Positions 27,953 to 37,716 of a stretch of DNA of 64,000 nucleotides are shown one piece after another. The stretch spans positions 1 through 64,000 of the forward strand of contig JAFLCX010000004.1 in assembly GCA_017302635.1 (NCBI GenBank). Reading direction: 5' to 3'. The first letter of the stretch is position 1. Each line of letters starts with the position of its first letter. The notes under the pieces were generated by a model, which did not search any database, was not told the DNA's origin, and was given only the letters and a program-made list of their open reading frames with translations. The translations under genes were made by a program, and so were the position numbers. The DNA comes from Hyphomicrobiales bacterium (lineage in GTDB: Bacteria > Pseudomonadota > Alphaproteobacteria > Rhizobiales > Beijerinckiaceae).

Positions 27953-28699
27953 ATGACTGATCTTATTGATAAAACGCTTTTTTTCCCTGCGACACGCATG
28001 CTTTTCCGCGAAGACGCCTACCGGAAGGAGGCTGGAGCGCAATCGCTCGGCGCGGTTGGAGACATGCTTGTTCTCGACCAGACACTGTTCTACGCCGCCT
28101 CGGGCGGGCAACCTGCGGATCATGGAGAAATCCGGCTTCCATCGGGTCAAACGGTCGCAGTCACCGAGGTGCGCTATCTTGACCCAGGCAAGACGAGAAT
28201 CGGCCATGTGCTGCCGCCCGGCCTCGCGGCAGAGCTCGAAGGGCACCCGGTTTCCCTTCATCTCGATTGGGCTCGACGCGAGCGGCTGATGCGCATCCAC
28301 ACAGCGTTGCACCTGCTCTCGGTGGTTCTCCCCTTCCCCGTCACGGGTGGTGCGGTGAATGTCGATGATGGCCGCCTCGACTTCGATATCCCTGATGCCG
28401 GGCTTGACCGCGAGGCAATTGAAGCGGAACTCAACCGGCTGATCGAGACCGATGCAGCCGTCACCGATCGCTGGATTGCCGAAGAGGAACTCGACCGCAA
28501 CCCCTCGCTCGTGAAAACCCTTTCGGTGCAGCCGCCGCGCGGCACGGGCACCATCCGGCTGGTCGAGATTTCCGGGCTCGATCTCCAGCCCTGTGGCGGC
28601 ACGCATGTGCGCCGCACGGGCGAGATCGGCCGTATGCTGGTCACAAACATCGAGAAGAAGGGCAAGATCAACCGCCGCGTGCGCATCGGTTTTGCGTGA
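27953..28699 (+). CDS. alanyl-tRNA editing protein (AlaX type)
   Basis: 248 residues. It resembles the AlaRS editing domain as a free-standing protein: IHTALHLLSVVL carries the HxxxH zinc ligands and LQPCGGTHVRRTGEIG the CxxxH pair. It hydrolyses Ser-tRNA(Ala) or Gly-tRNA(Ala) formed by misacylation, in the cytoplasm. The N-terminal LFFPATRMLFREDAY and ASGGQPADHGEI match the family. The stop is 36 bp from the sulfurtransferase start, so the two may be co-transcribed. Confidence 0.92.
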   Translation: MTDLIDKTLFFPATRMLFREDAYRKEAGAQSLGAVGDMLVLDQTLFYAASGGQPADHGEIRLPSGQTVAVTEVRYLDPGKTRIGHVLPPGLAAELEGHPVSLHLDWARRERLMRIHTALHLLSVVLPFPVTGGAVNVDDGRLDFDIPDAGLDREAIEAELNRLIETDAAVTDRWIAEEELDRNPSLVKTLSVQPPRGTGTIRLVEISGLDLQPCGGTHVRRTGEIGRMLVTNIEKKGKINRRVRIGFA

Positions 28700-28735
28700 T
28701 TGCCCGCCCGACCTGCCCTTCCGAAGGATCATTCC

Positions 28736-29596
28736 ATGCCCAACCTCTTCGCTGAAATCCCCTTTGTCTCGACGGCCTGGCTGGCTGACAACCTCGGCGG
28801 GCCTCGCGTGAAAATTGTCGATGGTACCTGGCATCTGCCGCCAACCGGCCGTTCCGGCCCGAAGGAATTCGCCGAGGCGCATATTCCCGGAGCGGTTTTC
28901 GTCAACATCGACACATTGGCCGATCTCTCTTCCGGCCTGCCGCACATGCTGCCCACGCCGGAGCATTTCGCCCGCGATATCAGCGCGCTTGGCATTTCGA
29001 ACGGCGATACGATCGTGGTCTATGACCAGCTTGGGCTTTTCACAGCGCCGCGTGTCGCGTGGATGTTCCGCATCTATGGCGCATCCGACGTGCGTATCCT
29101 CGAAGGTGGCCTGCCGCGCTGGAGAGCCGAAGCACGCCCCGTGACGGCTGACGCTCCAGCGCCCAGCCCGACTCGTTTCGAGGCGAAACTCGATCGCGCG
29201 ATGGTGGCAGCCCTCGCGGATGTCGAGAAGGCTCTCTCGACCGGCGAGACACAGGTTGTGGATGCCCGCCCTGCCCCGCGCTTCAGGGGCGAAGCGCCCG
29301 AGCCCCGTGCGGGGGTCCGCTCCGGCCATATGCCGGGAAGCCTCAACCTGCCCTTCGATGTCATAACCGCGGATGGCGCGCTCAAGTCACCAGCGGACAT
29401 CCGGGCGGCGATGGCGGAGGCCGGGATCGATCCCGCAAAACCGGTCATCTGCTCCTGCGGATCGGGCGTCTCGGCGGCGATCATCGCGATGGCGTTGAGC
29501 CGCGCGGGCGTGCCCGTCGAGGGCATCTATGACGGCTCATGGGCTGAATGGGGCGCGCGGGACGATCTGCCGCTCGCGACAGGCCCGGCACGGTAG
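28736..29596 (+). CDS. sseA: 3-mercaptopyruvate/thiosulfate sulfurtransferase
   Basis: 286 residues from ATG 28736, with GAAGGA 7 bases upstream. Two rhodanese domains are visible: an inactive N-terminal one (ending near residue 140) and an active C-terminal one with CSCGSGVSA as the persulfide-forming cysteine loop (CGSGV type, specific for mercaptopyruvate). LPRWRAEARPV links them. It transfers sulfur from mercaptopyruvate to acceptors. Confidence 0.92.
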   Translation: MPNLFAEIPFVSTAWLADNLGGPRVKIVDGTWHLPPTGRSGPKEFAEAHIPGAVFVNIDTLADLSSGLPHMLPTPEHFARDISALGISNGDTIVVYDQLGLFTAPRVAWMFRIYGASDVRILEGGLPRWRAEARPVTADAPAPSPTRFEAKLDRAMVAALADVEKALSTGETQVVDARPAPRFRGEAPEPRAGVRSGHMPGSLNLPFDVITADGALKSPADIRAAMAEAGIDPAKPVICSCGSGVSAAIIAMALSRAGVPVEGIYDGSWAEWGARDDLPLATGPAR

Positions 29597-29597
29597 T

Positions 29598-30212
29598 TCA
29601 GCGCCTCGGCACCCAACCCGGCGTGATCGCAAGATAGGCGAGGTAGCTCGCGCCGAACCTCTTCGCGAGTTCGCGCTCCTCGTAGCGTGCCTGCGCGATG
29701 ACCGCGACCACGCCCGAGAGCAGGCAGACCAGCGAAAAAACCGAGGGCAAAGCGAGAAAAAAGCCCGTTTGCGCCGCCATCACGCCGATGAACATCGGGT
29801 TGCGCACGCGAGCGAAAGGCCCAGATGTGAGAAGCGTTGTCTTCTCATTCTGGTCAGCACCGGAGCGCCAGTCCGTAGCCATATAGTGATGCACATAGGA
29901 TGACAGCCCGAAGCCGATAAACAGAAGGGCCAACCCGGCCAGCACAGTGACGGGCTGCATCAGGGCGGGAAACACCCCGATCTGTGCATCGAATTGCGGG
30001 AACGGCACACGGATGACGGTGACGGCCCAGACCGCCAGCCGCAATGTACGAAACAGCGAATGGGTGACGTGCTGCACCGTTCCGGGGCGGCTCGATACGG
30101 TGAGAGGCACGCCCAATCGCGCACAGGCTCCCGTCATACGGGTCGCGTAGACGAGAGCGAGCAGCGTAAAGAACGTCGGCAACGCCGCACGCACAAAGTC
30201 CAGAGCCTGCAC
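29598..30212 (-). CDS. isoprenylcysteine carboxyl methyltransferase-family membrane protein
   Basis: 204 residues starting at GTG 30212 with GGGGGA upstream. Four to five hydrophobic segments precede the C-terminal signature GPFARVRNPMFIGVM and ARYEERELAKRFGASYLAY of the ICMT/phospholipid methyltransferase fold. Bacterial members methylate lipids or other small acceptors using SAM at the inner membrane; the substrate here is unknown. It is convergent with sseA, the two genes being separated by a single base. Confidence 0.82.
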   Translation of the reverse strand: MQALDFVRAALPTFFTLLALVYATRMTGACARLGVPLTVSSRPGTVQHVTHSLFRTLRLAVWAVTVIRVPFPQFDAQIGVFPALMQPVTVLAGLALLFIGFGLSSYVHHYMATDWRSGADQNEKTTLLTSGPFARVRNPMFIGVMAAQTGFFLALPSVFSLVCLLSGVVAVIAQARYEERELAKRFGASYLAYLAITPGWVPRR

Positions 30213-30267
30213 CGGCTTCCCCCTTCCGATGCGATCAACAATGCGAACATCATGAAGGAGTTAGGCG

Positions 30268-30308
30268 AAAAACAACAGCCCCCCGGGCGGATTTGTCGCG
30301 GAGGGCTG
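30268..30308 (-). terminator. intrinsic terminator at the end of the aap operon
   Basis: On the minus strand a stem CAGCCCTCC/GGGGGGCTG (one U-G pair, 30308-30300 with 30284-30276) is followed by TTGTTTTT. It lies 51 bp after the aapP stop. Confidence 0.7.
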
Positions 30309-30358
30309 CCGGATCTTCAACGCTGATGCGGGGTCGCGCTTCTGGTCCCCGCACCTGA

Positions 30359-31129
<771 letters not shown>

Positions 31130-31141
31130 TGCTCTTGATCC

Positions 31142-32332
31142 TTAACGCTTGTCACCCACGGAAAGCCGCCGCTCCATCGAGCGGGCATAGGAGGCCATGC
31201 CGTAGCAGAAGATGAAATACACAATCGCGGCAAAGGCATAGCCGGTCGCCGAGGTGGTGGGTGCAGCCCATTGCGGGTCGACACGTGCGGTCTCGATCGC
31301 TTTGAGGAAGTCGAAAATGCCGACGATCAGCAGGAGCGACGTATCCTTGAACAGCCCGATATAGGTGTTCACGATGTTCGGGATCGTGATCTTCAGCGCC
31401 TGCGGAAGGACGATAAGCCGCATCATCTGCCAGTAGCCGAGGCCCATCGCCATCGCGCCCTCATACTGGCCCTTCGGCAGGGCCTGAAGGCCGGCGCGCA
31501 CCACTTCCGCCATATAGGCCGAGGCGAAGAGCCCGATGCCGACGAGCGCACGCAGCAGCTTATCGACCGTGATGTTGTCCGGCAGGAACAGCGGCAGCAT
31601 CGTGTTGGCCATGAAGAGAACCGTGATGAGCGGCACGCCACGCACGAACTCGATGAACATCACCGAGAAGAATTTCACCACCGGCAGCTTCGAACGCCGC
31701 CCGAGAGCCAGCAGGATGCCGAGTGGCAGCGACGCCACAATGCCGACGCCTGCAACCACCAGAGTGACCATCAGACCCCCCCAGCGCGCGGTATCGACCG
31801 CGCTCAGGCCGAGCCAGGAATTGCCGCCGAGGAGCCAATAGGAGAGGAGCGGCAGCACGATCAGGAAATAGATCATGCCGATATCGCGCCGCGGCGCATT
31901 CTGCCACAGCATCCAGCCCACACCGATGGCCCCGAGCACGAAGAACAGATCAACCCGCCAGCGCTGGTCGATCGGATAGAAGCCGTAGATGAAGAACGAG
32001 ATGCGATCCTTCACGAAAGCCCAGCAGGCACCGGGAAGAACACCGTTCTTCGCGACACACGCCTCGCGGTCTGCGCCCGACCACACCGCATCGGTGAGAA
32101 GGAAGCTGACCATGCCCGGCAGAACCCAGGCAGCCAGCAGGGCTGCAACGATGGTCAGCGCCGTATTGGCCGGCGATGAGAACAGATTCGCCCGGACCCA
32201 GCCGATCGCACCGACCGTACCGGGCGGTGGCGGCAGGGAGGGCACAGGTTCGACGCGCACATAAGCATGGGCGAGCGCGCCGGTCGGGGCGGTCTGGCCA
32301 ACGAGAGCACCGGGAGCAAGGTTTTCTTCCAT
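31142..32332 (-). CDS. aapM: general L-amino-acid ABC transporter, permease
   Basis: 396 residues from ATG 32332, with GAGGAGG 5 bases upstream and lying just after the aapQ stop; a TTG at 32353 is less likely. About eight hydrophobic segments are visible, with the HisM/GlnP-type inner-membrane loop MAEVVRAGLQALPKGQYEGAMAMGLGYWQMM that contacts the ATPase. The long N-terminal insert with extra helices before the core is typical of AapM/BztC. Confidence 0.92.
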   Translation of the reverse strand: MEENLAPGALVGQTAPTGALAHAYVRVEPVPSLPPPPGTVGAIGWVRANLFSSPANTALTIVAALLAAWVLPGMVSFLLTDAVWSGADREACVAKNGVLPGACWAFVKDRISFFIYGFYPIDQRWRVDLFFVLGAIGVGWMLWQNAPRRDIGMIYFLIVLPLLSYWLLGGNSWLGLSAVDTARWGGLMVTLVVAGVGIVASLPLGILLALGRRSKLPVVKFFSVMFIEFVRGVPLITVLFMANTMLPLFLPDNITVDKLLRALVGIGLFASAYMAEVVRAGLQALPKGQYEGAMAMGLGYWQMMRLIVLPQALKITIPNIVNTYIGLFKDTSLLLIVGIFDFLKAIETARVDPQWAAPTTSATGYAFAAIVYFIFCYGMASYARSMERRLSVGDKR

Positions 32333-32342
32333 CACCGCCTCC

Positions 32343-33548
32343 TCAGCGCTCAACCAACGCCTTGCGGGCGTTATACCAGTTCATCAGGGTCGAGGTCGTC
32401 AGGCTCAGTGTCAGATAGACCAGCATGGTGATCGCAATCACTTCGACCGCCTGCCCCGTCTGGTTCAGCACCGTGCCGGTGAAGACCTGCACCAGATCAG
32501 GGTAGCCGATGGCCACCGCGAGCGAAGAGTTCTTCGTCAGGTTGAGATATTGCGAGGTGAGAGGCGGAATGATCACGCGCATCGCCTGCGGGATCACGAC
32601 GAGATCCAGCGTCGGGCCGGGCCGCAGGCCGAGAGCGTAGGACGCCTCGGTCTGCCCCTTGTTGACGGCCTGGATGCCCGCGCGCACCACTTCGGCGATG
32701 AACGCGGCCGTGTAGATCACGAGCCCCACAACCAGCGCGACGAATTCCGGCAGGATCGGCAGGCCGCCCGAGATATTGAAGCGTCCGAGCGTCGGATAGG
32801 TGAAGCTCAGCGGCTGGCCGGCGAGGAAATAGACCGCAATCGGAAACAGGACGATCAACCCGATCGCGACCGGCAGATAGCGCGCCTGCTGACCCGTGGC
32901 GGCCTGACGCTTTCTGGCCCAGCGTCCGAAAACCCAGAACCCGAGCAGTCCGAGCGCCAGCGCGGCCCAGACATAGGTGAAATTCGGACCGAAAGCGGGG
33001 TCCGGCACGAAGAGCCCACGCCGGTTGAGGAAAGATCCGAATGGCAGTTCGAGGCTGTCGCGCACCTGCTCCGGCAGAGCTTTGAGCACCGCATTGTACC
33101 AGAACAGCAATTGCAGCAGCAGCGGAGTGTTGCGGATCACTTCGACATAGACGGTAGCGATCTTCTGGACGAGCCAGTTCTTGGAGAGCCGCGCCACGCC
33201 GATGATGAAGCCGAGGAAAGTCGCCAGCACGATGCCTATCACCGCCACGAGCAGCGTGTTCCACAACCCGACCCAGAAGGCGCGACCATAGGTCGATGTG
33301 TTGGTATATTCGATCAGCCTCTGGCCGATATCGAAGCCTGCTGTCACGTTCCAGAAGCCGAAGCCCGAGGCGATCTTCTGCTTCTGCAGGTTGTCGATCG
33401 CGTTGGTCGCCGCCGAATAGAACAGGAAGCCGATCACCAGAAACAGAACGACTTGAAAGAGATAACCCCGTTTGATGGGGTCATTCCAGAATGCGACCTT
33501 TGGCGGCCCTGCGGCCTCCGCTGTCGCCGGGGCATCAATATTTGCCAC
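32343..33548 (-). CDS. aapQ: general L-amino-acid ABC transporter, permease
   Basis: 401 residues from GTG 33548, chosen for GGGGAGA about 8 bases upstream; a GTG at 33593 is farther from any good ribosome site. Eight or so membrane segments, with the family loop EVVRAGIQAVNKGQTEASYALGLRPGPTL. The extended loop between the first and third helices is typical of AapQ/BztB. It forms the membrane channel with AapM. An intrinsic terminator separates it from aapJ. Confidence 0.92.
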   Translation of the reverse strand: MANIDAPATAEAAGPPKVAFWNDPIKRGYLFQVVLFLVIGFLFYSAATNAIDNLQKQKIASGFGFWNVTAGFDIGQRLIEYTNTSTYGRAFWVGLWNTLLVAVIGIVLATFLGFIIGVARLSKNWLVQKIATVYVEVIRNTPLLLQLLFWYNAVLKALPEQVRDSLELPFGSFLNRRGLFVPDPAFGPNFTYVWAALALGLLGFWVFGRWARKRQAATGQQARYLPVAIGLIVLFPIAVYFLAGQPLSFTYPTLGRFNISGGLPILPEFVALVVGLVIYTAAFIAEVVRAGIQAVNKGQTEASYALGLRPGPTLDLVVIPQAMRVIIPPLTSQYLNLTKNSSLAVAIGYPDLVQVFTGTVLNQTGQAVEVIAITMLVYLTLSLTTSTLMNWYNARKALVER

Positions 33549-33812
33549 GGATTTGTTCTCCCCAGAACACGGCGGCTCTCCAACCGCCGGCACGGCACCC
33601 TTGCGGGCACCAACCCCTCAAGCCTGCTTCGCCTCCGCGTCCTCGATCCAGAGTTGCCGGCCCCCCGGCCGATCTTGTCCCTGGCGGTTCCACGTCCATG
33701 AAAGCCGGCATAAATTTCAGTCGATCATGTCGGGCGCCCGGATGCAAGGCACGATGTCCATGCCAGCACAGATGCGCGGCACATCCATCTCAGGAAAACC
33801 CGGAATTCCATG

Positions 33813-33843
33813 AAAAACGGGGGCACCCCGGAAGGATGCCCCC
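33813..33843 (-). terminator. intercistronic terminator between aapJ and aapQ
   Basis: On the minus strand TGCCCCC-type stem arms (33843-33837 paired with 33825-33819, 7 bp, 11-nt loop) are followed by GTTTTT. It sits 18 bp after the aapJ stop. Partial termination here would make more binding protein than permease. Confidence 0.8.
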
Positions 33844-33860
33844 GAAATCACGTCAGCCGA

Positions 33861-34877
33861 TTAGCGGATCGGCGGAGCGTATTGCAGGCCGCCCTTGTTC
33901 CACAGCGCGTTGACGCCGCGGGCGATCTTCAGGCGTGAGCCCGCGCCGACGTTGCGGTCAAAGCTTTCGCCATAATTGCCGACATGCTTGATGATCCGGT
34001 AGGCCCAGTCATTGGTGAGGCCGATGGCTTCGCCGAACTTGCCTTCGACACCCAGCAGACGCTTGATCTCCGGGTTGGCGGACTTCATCTGCTCGTCCAC
34101 ATTGGCCTTGGTCACGCCGAGTTCTTCAGCCGTCACCATCGCGTAATGAACCCACTTCACGATGTCGTTCCACTGCGCGTCGCCCTGACGGACCGACGGA
34201 CCAAGCGGCTCTTTCGAGATGATTTCCGGCAGAACCACGTGGTCGTCCGGGTTCGTCAGCTTCAGGCGCTCGGCGTAGAGGCCCGAGGCATCGGTTGTGA
34301 ACACGTCGCAACGGCCAGCATCATAGGCCTTGATGGTCTCGTCGGCGGTCGCGAAAATCACCGGCTCGTACTTCAGCTTGTTGGCGCGGAAGAAGTCGGC
34401 GAGGTTGAGTTCGGTCGTCGTGCCCTGCTGCGAGCACACCGAAGCACCCGAGAGATCCATCGCCGAATTGACCTTCAGCTTCTTGCGAACCATGAAGCCC
34501 TGGCCGTCATAGTAGTTCACGACCGCGAATTCGAGGCCGAGCGACGTATCGCGCGACATGGTCCAGGTGGTGTTGCGCACGAGAAGATCGACTTCGCCCG
34601 ACTGCAGGGCCGTGAAACGGTCCTTCGCAGACAGCGGAACGAACTTCACCTTGGTGGCATCGTTGAAAACGGCTGCCGAGACAGCGCGGCAGAAATCGAC
34701 GTCAAGGCCGGTCCAGTTGCCCTGCGCATCCGGCTGGCCGAAGCCGGCGAGGCCCGTGTTCGAGCCGCACTGCAACACGCCGCGCTGCTTGACCTGGTTC
34801 AGGGTCTGAGCCGAAGCAGCGCTCGCGGTCATCGCGAGGGCGGCACCGGCTGCAACCGTCATAAGAAGTTTTTTCAT
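33861..34877 (-). CDS. aapJ: general L-amino-acid ABC transporter, periplasmic binding protein
   Basis: 338 residues from ATG 34877 with GGGGAGACGAG upstream. Residues 1-23 are a signal peptide (ending ASAASAQ). The type 2 binding fold shows CGSNTGLAGFG, GLDVDFCRAVSAAVFND, RFTALQSGEVDLLVRNTTWT and the family blocks SVCSQQGTTTELNLADFFR and TTDASGLYAERL. It captures a broad range of L-amino acids in the periplasm for AapQMP. First gene of the operon, divergent from metC. Confidence 0.95.
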   Translation of the reverse strand: MKKLLMTVAAGAALAMTASAASAQTLNQVKQRGVLQCGSNTGLAGFGQPDAQGNWTGLDVDFCRAVSAAVFNDATKVKFVPLSAKDRFTALQSGEVDLLVRNTTWTMSRDTSLGLEFAVVNYYDGQGFMVRKKLKVNSAMDLSGASVCSQQGTTTELNLADFFRANKLKYEPVIFATADETIKAYDAGRCDVFTTDASGLYAERLKLTNPDDHVVLPEIISKEPLGPSVRQGDAQWNDIVKWVHYAMVTAEELGVTKANVDEQMKSANPEIKRLLGVEGKFGEAIGLTNDWAYRIIKHVGNYGESFDRNVGAGSRLKIARGVNALWNKGGLQYAPPIR

Positions 34878-35051
34878 CAACTCGTCTCCCCGAGTGTTTG
34901 CTAACAATCCCTCGCCCGCATCCGGATTAATATCGGGAACAGGCGTCGTGCGACTGCCCGCCTGGATGCGATCCTGAGAACCACATGCAAGGCGAGATCA
35001 GACGAACGGTCAAGACCTATATGCACTTTTGAGATCGGACACCCCATTTTT

Positions 35052-35068
35052 GATGCAATTTTTGCATC
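35052..35068. promoter_or_regulatory. 17-bp palindrome in the aapJ-metC divergent region
   Basis: GATGCAA and TTGCATC form a perfect 7-bp inverted repeat around TTT. It lies within the 325-bp gap (34878-35202) between the divergent aapJ and metC genes, 134 bp upstream of metC. The symmetry suggests an operator, but no regulator family was matched. The rest of the gap is AT-rich and shows no gene. Confidence 0.4.
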
Positions 35069-35202
35069 GAGAAGCTTTGCAGGCGCAGGAATCACAGGCG
35101 GAGCAGGGAGAACTGTCTTAAAGGCCGCATATTTTTGGGAAGATTTTTCTTTTTTAATGTGGTATTTGAGATCGAACGTCCAATAAACCACTGAATAACG
35201 GA

Positions 35203-36396
35203 ATGATTATGCGGAAGCTCGAAAATCGCATCGCCCAAACGCTGAAAACCGACACGCGCCTTGTGGTTCAGGGTCGCAATCCGGACGAGACCTTCGGTTT
35301 TGTCAATATCCCGCCCTATCGTGGCTCGACCGTCACATATCCCGATGCGCAATCCTGTCTGGCGGGCAAGAACCGTTACACCTACGGTCGGCGCGGGAAC
35401 CCGACCTCGGAGGCTCTGGAAAACCTCTGGAACGACCTCGAAGGCTCTGCCGGAACGGTCATCTGCCCATCCGGCGCTTCGGCGGTCACGACGGCAATCC
35501 TCTCGGCCGTCAAGACGGGGGATCATATCCTCGTCACCGACAGTGTGTATCGACCGACGCGAAATTTCTGCACCGGCCTGCTTGCGCGTCTTGGCGTCGA
35601 GACGAGTTATTACGACCCGCTGATTGGCGCGGGCATCGAGGCTCTGATCCGCCCGAACACGCGCGTGATCTACATGGAAAGTCCCGGTTCGCAGACCTTC
35701 GAGGTTCAGGATGTGCCGGCCATCGTCGCCGTGGCGAGAAAGCACGGCATCACCACGATGATCGACAACACCTACGCGACGGCGCTCTTGTTCAGGCCGC
35801 TTGATTTCGGTGTCGATATCTCGATCAACGCCGCCACCAAGTATCCCTCCGGCCACTCGGACGTGCTGATCGGCCTTGTAGCCGCCAACGAGACAGCGTT
35901 CCCGGCGTTGAAATCAACGCATGGTGATTTGGGACTCTATCTCGGGCCGGACGACGTATTTCTCACTTTGCGCGGCCTGCGCACGATGGGGCTGCGCCTG
36001 CGCGAACAGGGCGCAAACGCGCTTCTCATCGCCAGGGAACTGGAATCGAGGAAAGGCGTGAAGCGCGTGTTGCACCCTGCCCTGCCCTCTTGTCCCGGAC
36101 ACGCGATCTTCCAGCGGGATTTCAAAGGGCCGTCGGGTCTGTTCTCGATCATTCTCGATATCCAGAGCGACGAACAGGTCGCGGCTTTTCTCAACAACCT
36201 TTCGCTGTTCGGCATGGGATACAGCTGGGGTGGGTTCGAAAGCCTTGCGGTGCCGTTCGATTGCACGAGTTTCCGCACGGCGACCGTCTACAACCCCGGC
36301 GGGCGGGGAATACGGCTCAATATCGGCCTTGAGGACACGTCTGACCTTCTGGCCGATCTCGATCGCGGGCTCGCGGCAATGCACGCAGCCGGTTGA
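35203..36396 (+). CDS. metC: cystathionine beta-lyase
   Basis: 397 residues (ATG 35203; ATG 35209 is equally possible). A PLP enzyme of the Cys/Met metabolism family that splits cystathionine to homocysteine, pyruvate and ammonia. Seen: NRYTYGRRGNPTSEALE, CPSGASAVTTAIL, MESPGSQTFEVQD, DNTYATALLFRPL and the PLP lysine in INAATKYPSGHSD. In rhizobia metC is also found beside aapJQMP, although here it is divergent. Confidence 0.93.
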   Translation: MIMRKLENRIAQTLKTDTRLVVQGRNPDETFGFVNIPPYRGSTVTYPDAQSCLAGKNRYTYGRRGNPTSEALENLWNDLEGSAGTVICPSGASAVTTAILSAVKTGDHILVTDSVYRPTRNFCTGLLARLGVETSYYDPLIGAGIEALIRPNTRVIYMESPGSQTFEVQDVPAIVAVARKHGITTMIDNTYATALLFRPLDFGVDISINAATKYPSGHSDVLIGLVAANETAFPALKSTHGDLGLYLGPDDVFLTLRGLRTMGLRLREQGANALLIARELESRKGVKRVLHPALPSCPGHAIFQRDFKGPSGLFSIILDIQSDEQVAAFLNNLSLFGMGYSWGGFESLAVPFDCTSFRTATVYNPGGRGIRLNIGLEDTSDLLADLDRGLAAMHAAG

Positions 36397-36438
36397 AGTC
36401 TCGCGATCATATTTGACTTTTTGAATATGAATCCCCAA

Positions 36439-36465
36439 CTCCGGATCGGGCGACGATCCGGAGAG
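36439..36465 (+). promoter_or_regulatory. perfect 10-bp hairpin occluding a ribosome binding site
   Basis: CTCCGGATCG (36439-36448) pairs perfectly with CGATCCGGAG (36454-36463) around a 5-base loop. The 3' arm contains the GGAG Shine-Dalgarno of the following gene, whose ATG is at 36470. No U-tract follows, so translational control is more likely than termination, although end-of-metC RNA protection is an alternative. Confidence 0.55.
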
Positions 36466-36469
36466 TCAC

Positions 36470-36754
36470 ATGAACTCGAGTGCAGCATTCGGAAAGGCAG
36501 CGGCCCTCTTCGCGGTGCTGGCGATGATCGGTCCGGCTGCCACGATTGCCCAGATCCCGGCTGAAACCGAAGCCTATCAACGTGGGTGCGGTGGGTGCCA
36601 CACGCGCGAACGCTCCGTGCTGCGCGCTATTCCCACCGGGTCGGAGGCCGATCGACGCAACTGGATCGAACGATTCATGAGCACTCATCCTTGCGAGCAC
36701 GACAATCTCAAGCCGCAGATCGTCGAGTATCTGCTGACGAAGACCCGACGCTGA
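36470..36754 (+). CDS. small exported protein with a CxxCH haem-binding motif
   Basis: 94 residues. A signal peptide spans about residues 1-27 (ending ATIAQ). CGGCHTRERSVLRAIP follows at about residue 40, and the tail has a Cys (MSTHPCEHDNL) and ends TKTRR. The single CxxCH would bind haem c, but the protein is short for a class I cytochrome c and a distal Met is only seen in RFMSTHP. No orthologue is recognised. Its GGAG ribosome site is inside a stable hairpin. It converges on the PNPOx-like gene (3-bp gap). Confidence 0.65.
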   Translation: MNSSAAFGKAAALFAVLAMIGPAATIAQIPAETEAYQRGCGGCHTRERSVLRAIPTGSEADRRNWIERFMSTHPCEHDNLKPQIVEYLLTKTRR

Positions 36755-36757
36755 GGT

Positions 36758-37372
36758 TCAGGGTGCGAGCCAGCGGGCGGAAACCTTGCCGTCCGCATTC
36801 CATTCGAATTGCGCGCGCCGATGCCCTTCATAGGCGAGATAAAGCCATTCGAGGCGCTCGACCCGCACCAGCATCGCCACGAAGTTCGCGCGGCCGGTCT
36901 CGAGAGCGGTTTCGTCGGAAGTGTCGGGCAGGCTGAAGGCGCTTCCCTGTCCAATGACCGATCCTGGCCCGGGCATTGTGCCATAACAGGCGCGGCTCAT
37001 GCGCTGCGAGCCTTGCCAGGCCGCATCGGCAATGTGATCGGCATGATGAAGCGTTGCCTGCCCGTTGAGCCGCAGCTGGATTTTTGAGGCCGGATCATAG
37101 GCCAGCACGCTCACGCGGGGCTCGGCTGCGATGTCGCGCGCCTTCTCGGAGCGGATATCGGTGTGAAACCGCAAGCTGCGCATTTCGGGATCGACCGCCC
37201 TCAGGATCATCACGCGCTGACGCGGCCATCCATCCGGGCCGATCGTGGCGATCACGGGATGATGGAAGGCCGAGCGCCGATCAAGAGCCCCTCGGGTCAT
37301 TGCGCCCCAGGCTGCGTTGAGGCTGCCCGAGAGGTCATCATACCAGTCGGGGAGCGGCGCACGCCCGCTCAT
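36758..37372 (-). CDS. pyridoxamine 5'-phosphate oxidase-family flavoprotein
   Basis: 204 residues. The split-barrel FMN-binding fold is recognised from HHPVIATIGPDGWPRQRVMILR, LRFHTDIRSEKARDIAAEPRVSVLAYD and LNGQATLHH. It is related to, but more divergent than, PdxH and lacks a clear PdxH C-terminal signature. Last gene of an envelope operon; its ATG overlaps the LpxB-N gene stop (ATGA). Reaction unknown. Confidence 0.8.
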   Translation of the reverse strand: MSGRAPLPDWYDDLSGSLNAAWGAMTRGALDRRSAFHHPVIATIGPDGWPRQRVMILRAVDPEMRSLRFHTDIRSEKARDIAAEPRVSVLAYDPASKIQLRLNGQATLHHADHIADAAWQGSQRMSRACYGTMPGPGSVIGQGSAFSLPDTSDETALETGRANFVAMLVRVERLEWLYLAYEGHRRAQFEWNADGKVSARWLAP

Positions 37373-37716
37373 TTGTCACCCTCGATCGAAACCTTGCCGC
37401 GCTGACGCCGTTCCTTGGCGATCAGCGCGAGATTGCGGAAATAAATGAAAAACGACAAGGCCTGCCCGAGAATGATCACCGGGTCGCGACGATGAATGCC
37501 ATAGGCAAGCACGATCCCGGCACCGCCGATCGAGAAGAACCAGAAGGCCAGCGGCACAACCGATCGCCCCGCCCGTTCGCTCGCGATCCATTGCACGATG
37601 AAGCGCGCCGCAAACAGCAACTGCCCGAAAACGCCAATGACCGCCCACCACGTGAAGTTCGTCACGAATACGTCGTGCAGGAAACTGTCGATGGATTGCG
37701 AGAGCTGGATCAGCAT
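37369..37716 (-). CDS. lipid-A-disaccharide synthase N-terminal domain (LABN) membrane protein
   Basis: 115 residues from ATG 37716, with GAGGAGA upstream; longer starts are not conserved. Three hydrophobic helices with the family pattern WWAVIGVFGQLLFAARFIVQWIASE, VPLAFWFFSIGGAGIVLAYGI and DPVIILGQALSFFIYFRNLALI. Stand-alone LABN proteins accompany GT2 and ArnT-type transferases and may flip or present lipid-linked sugars. It overlaps the GT2 gene by 7 bp. Confidence 0.88.
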   Translation of the reverse strand: MLIQLSQSIDSFLHDVFVTNFTWWAVIGVFGQLLFAARFIVQWIASERAGRSVVPLAFWFFSIGGAGIVLAYGIHRRDPVIILGQALSFFIYFRNLALIAKERRQRGKVSIEGDK

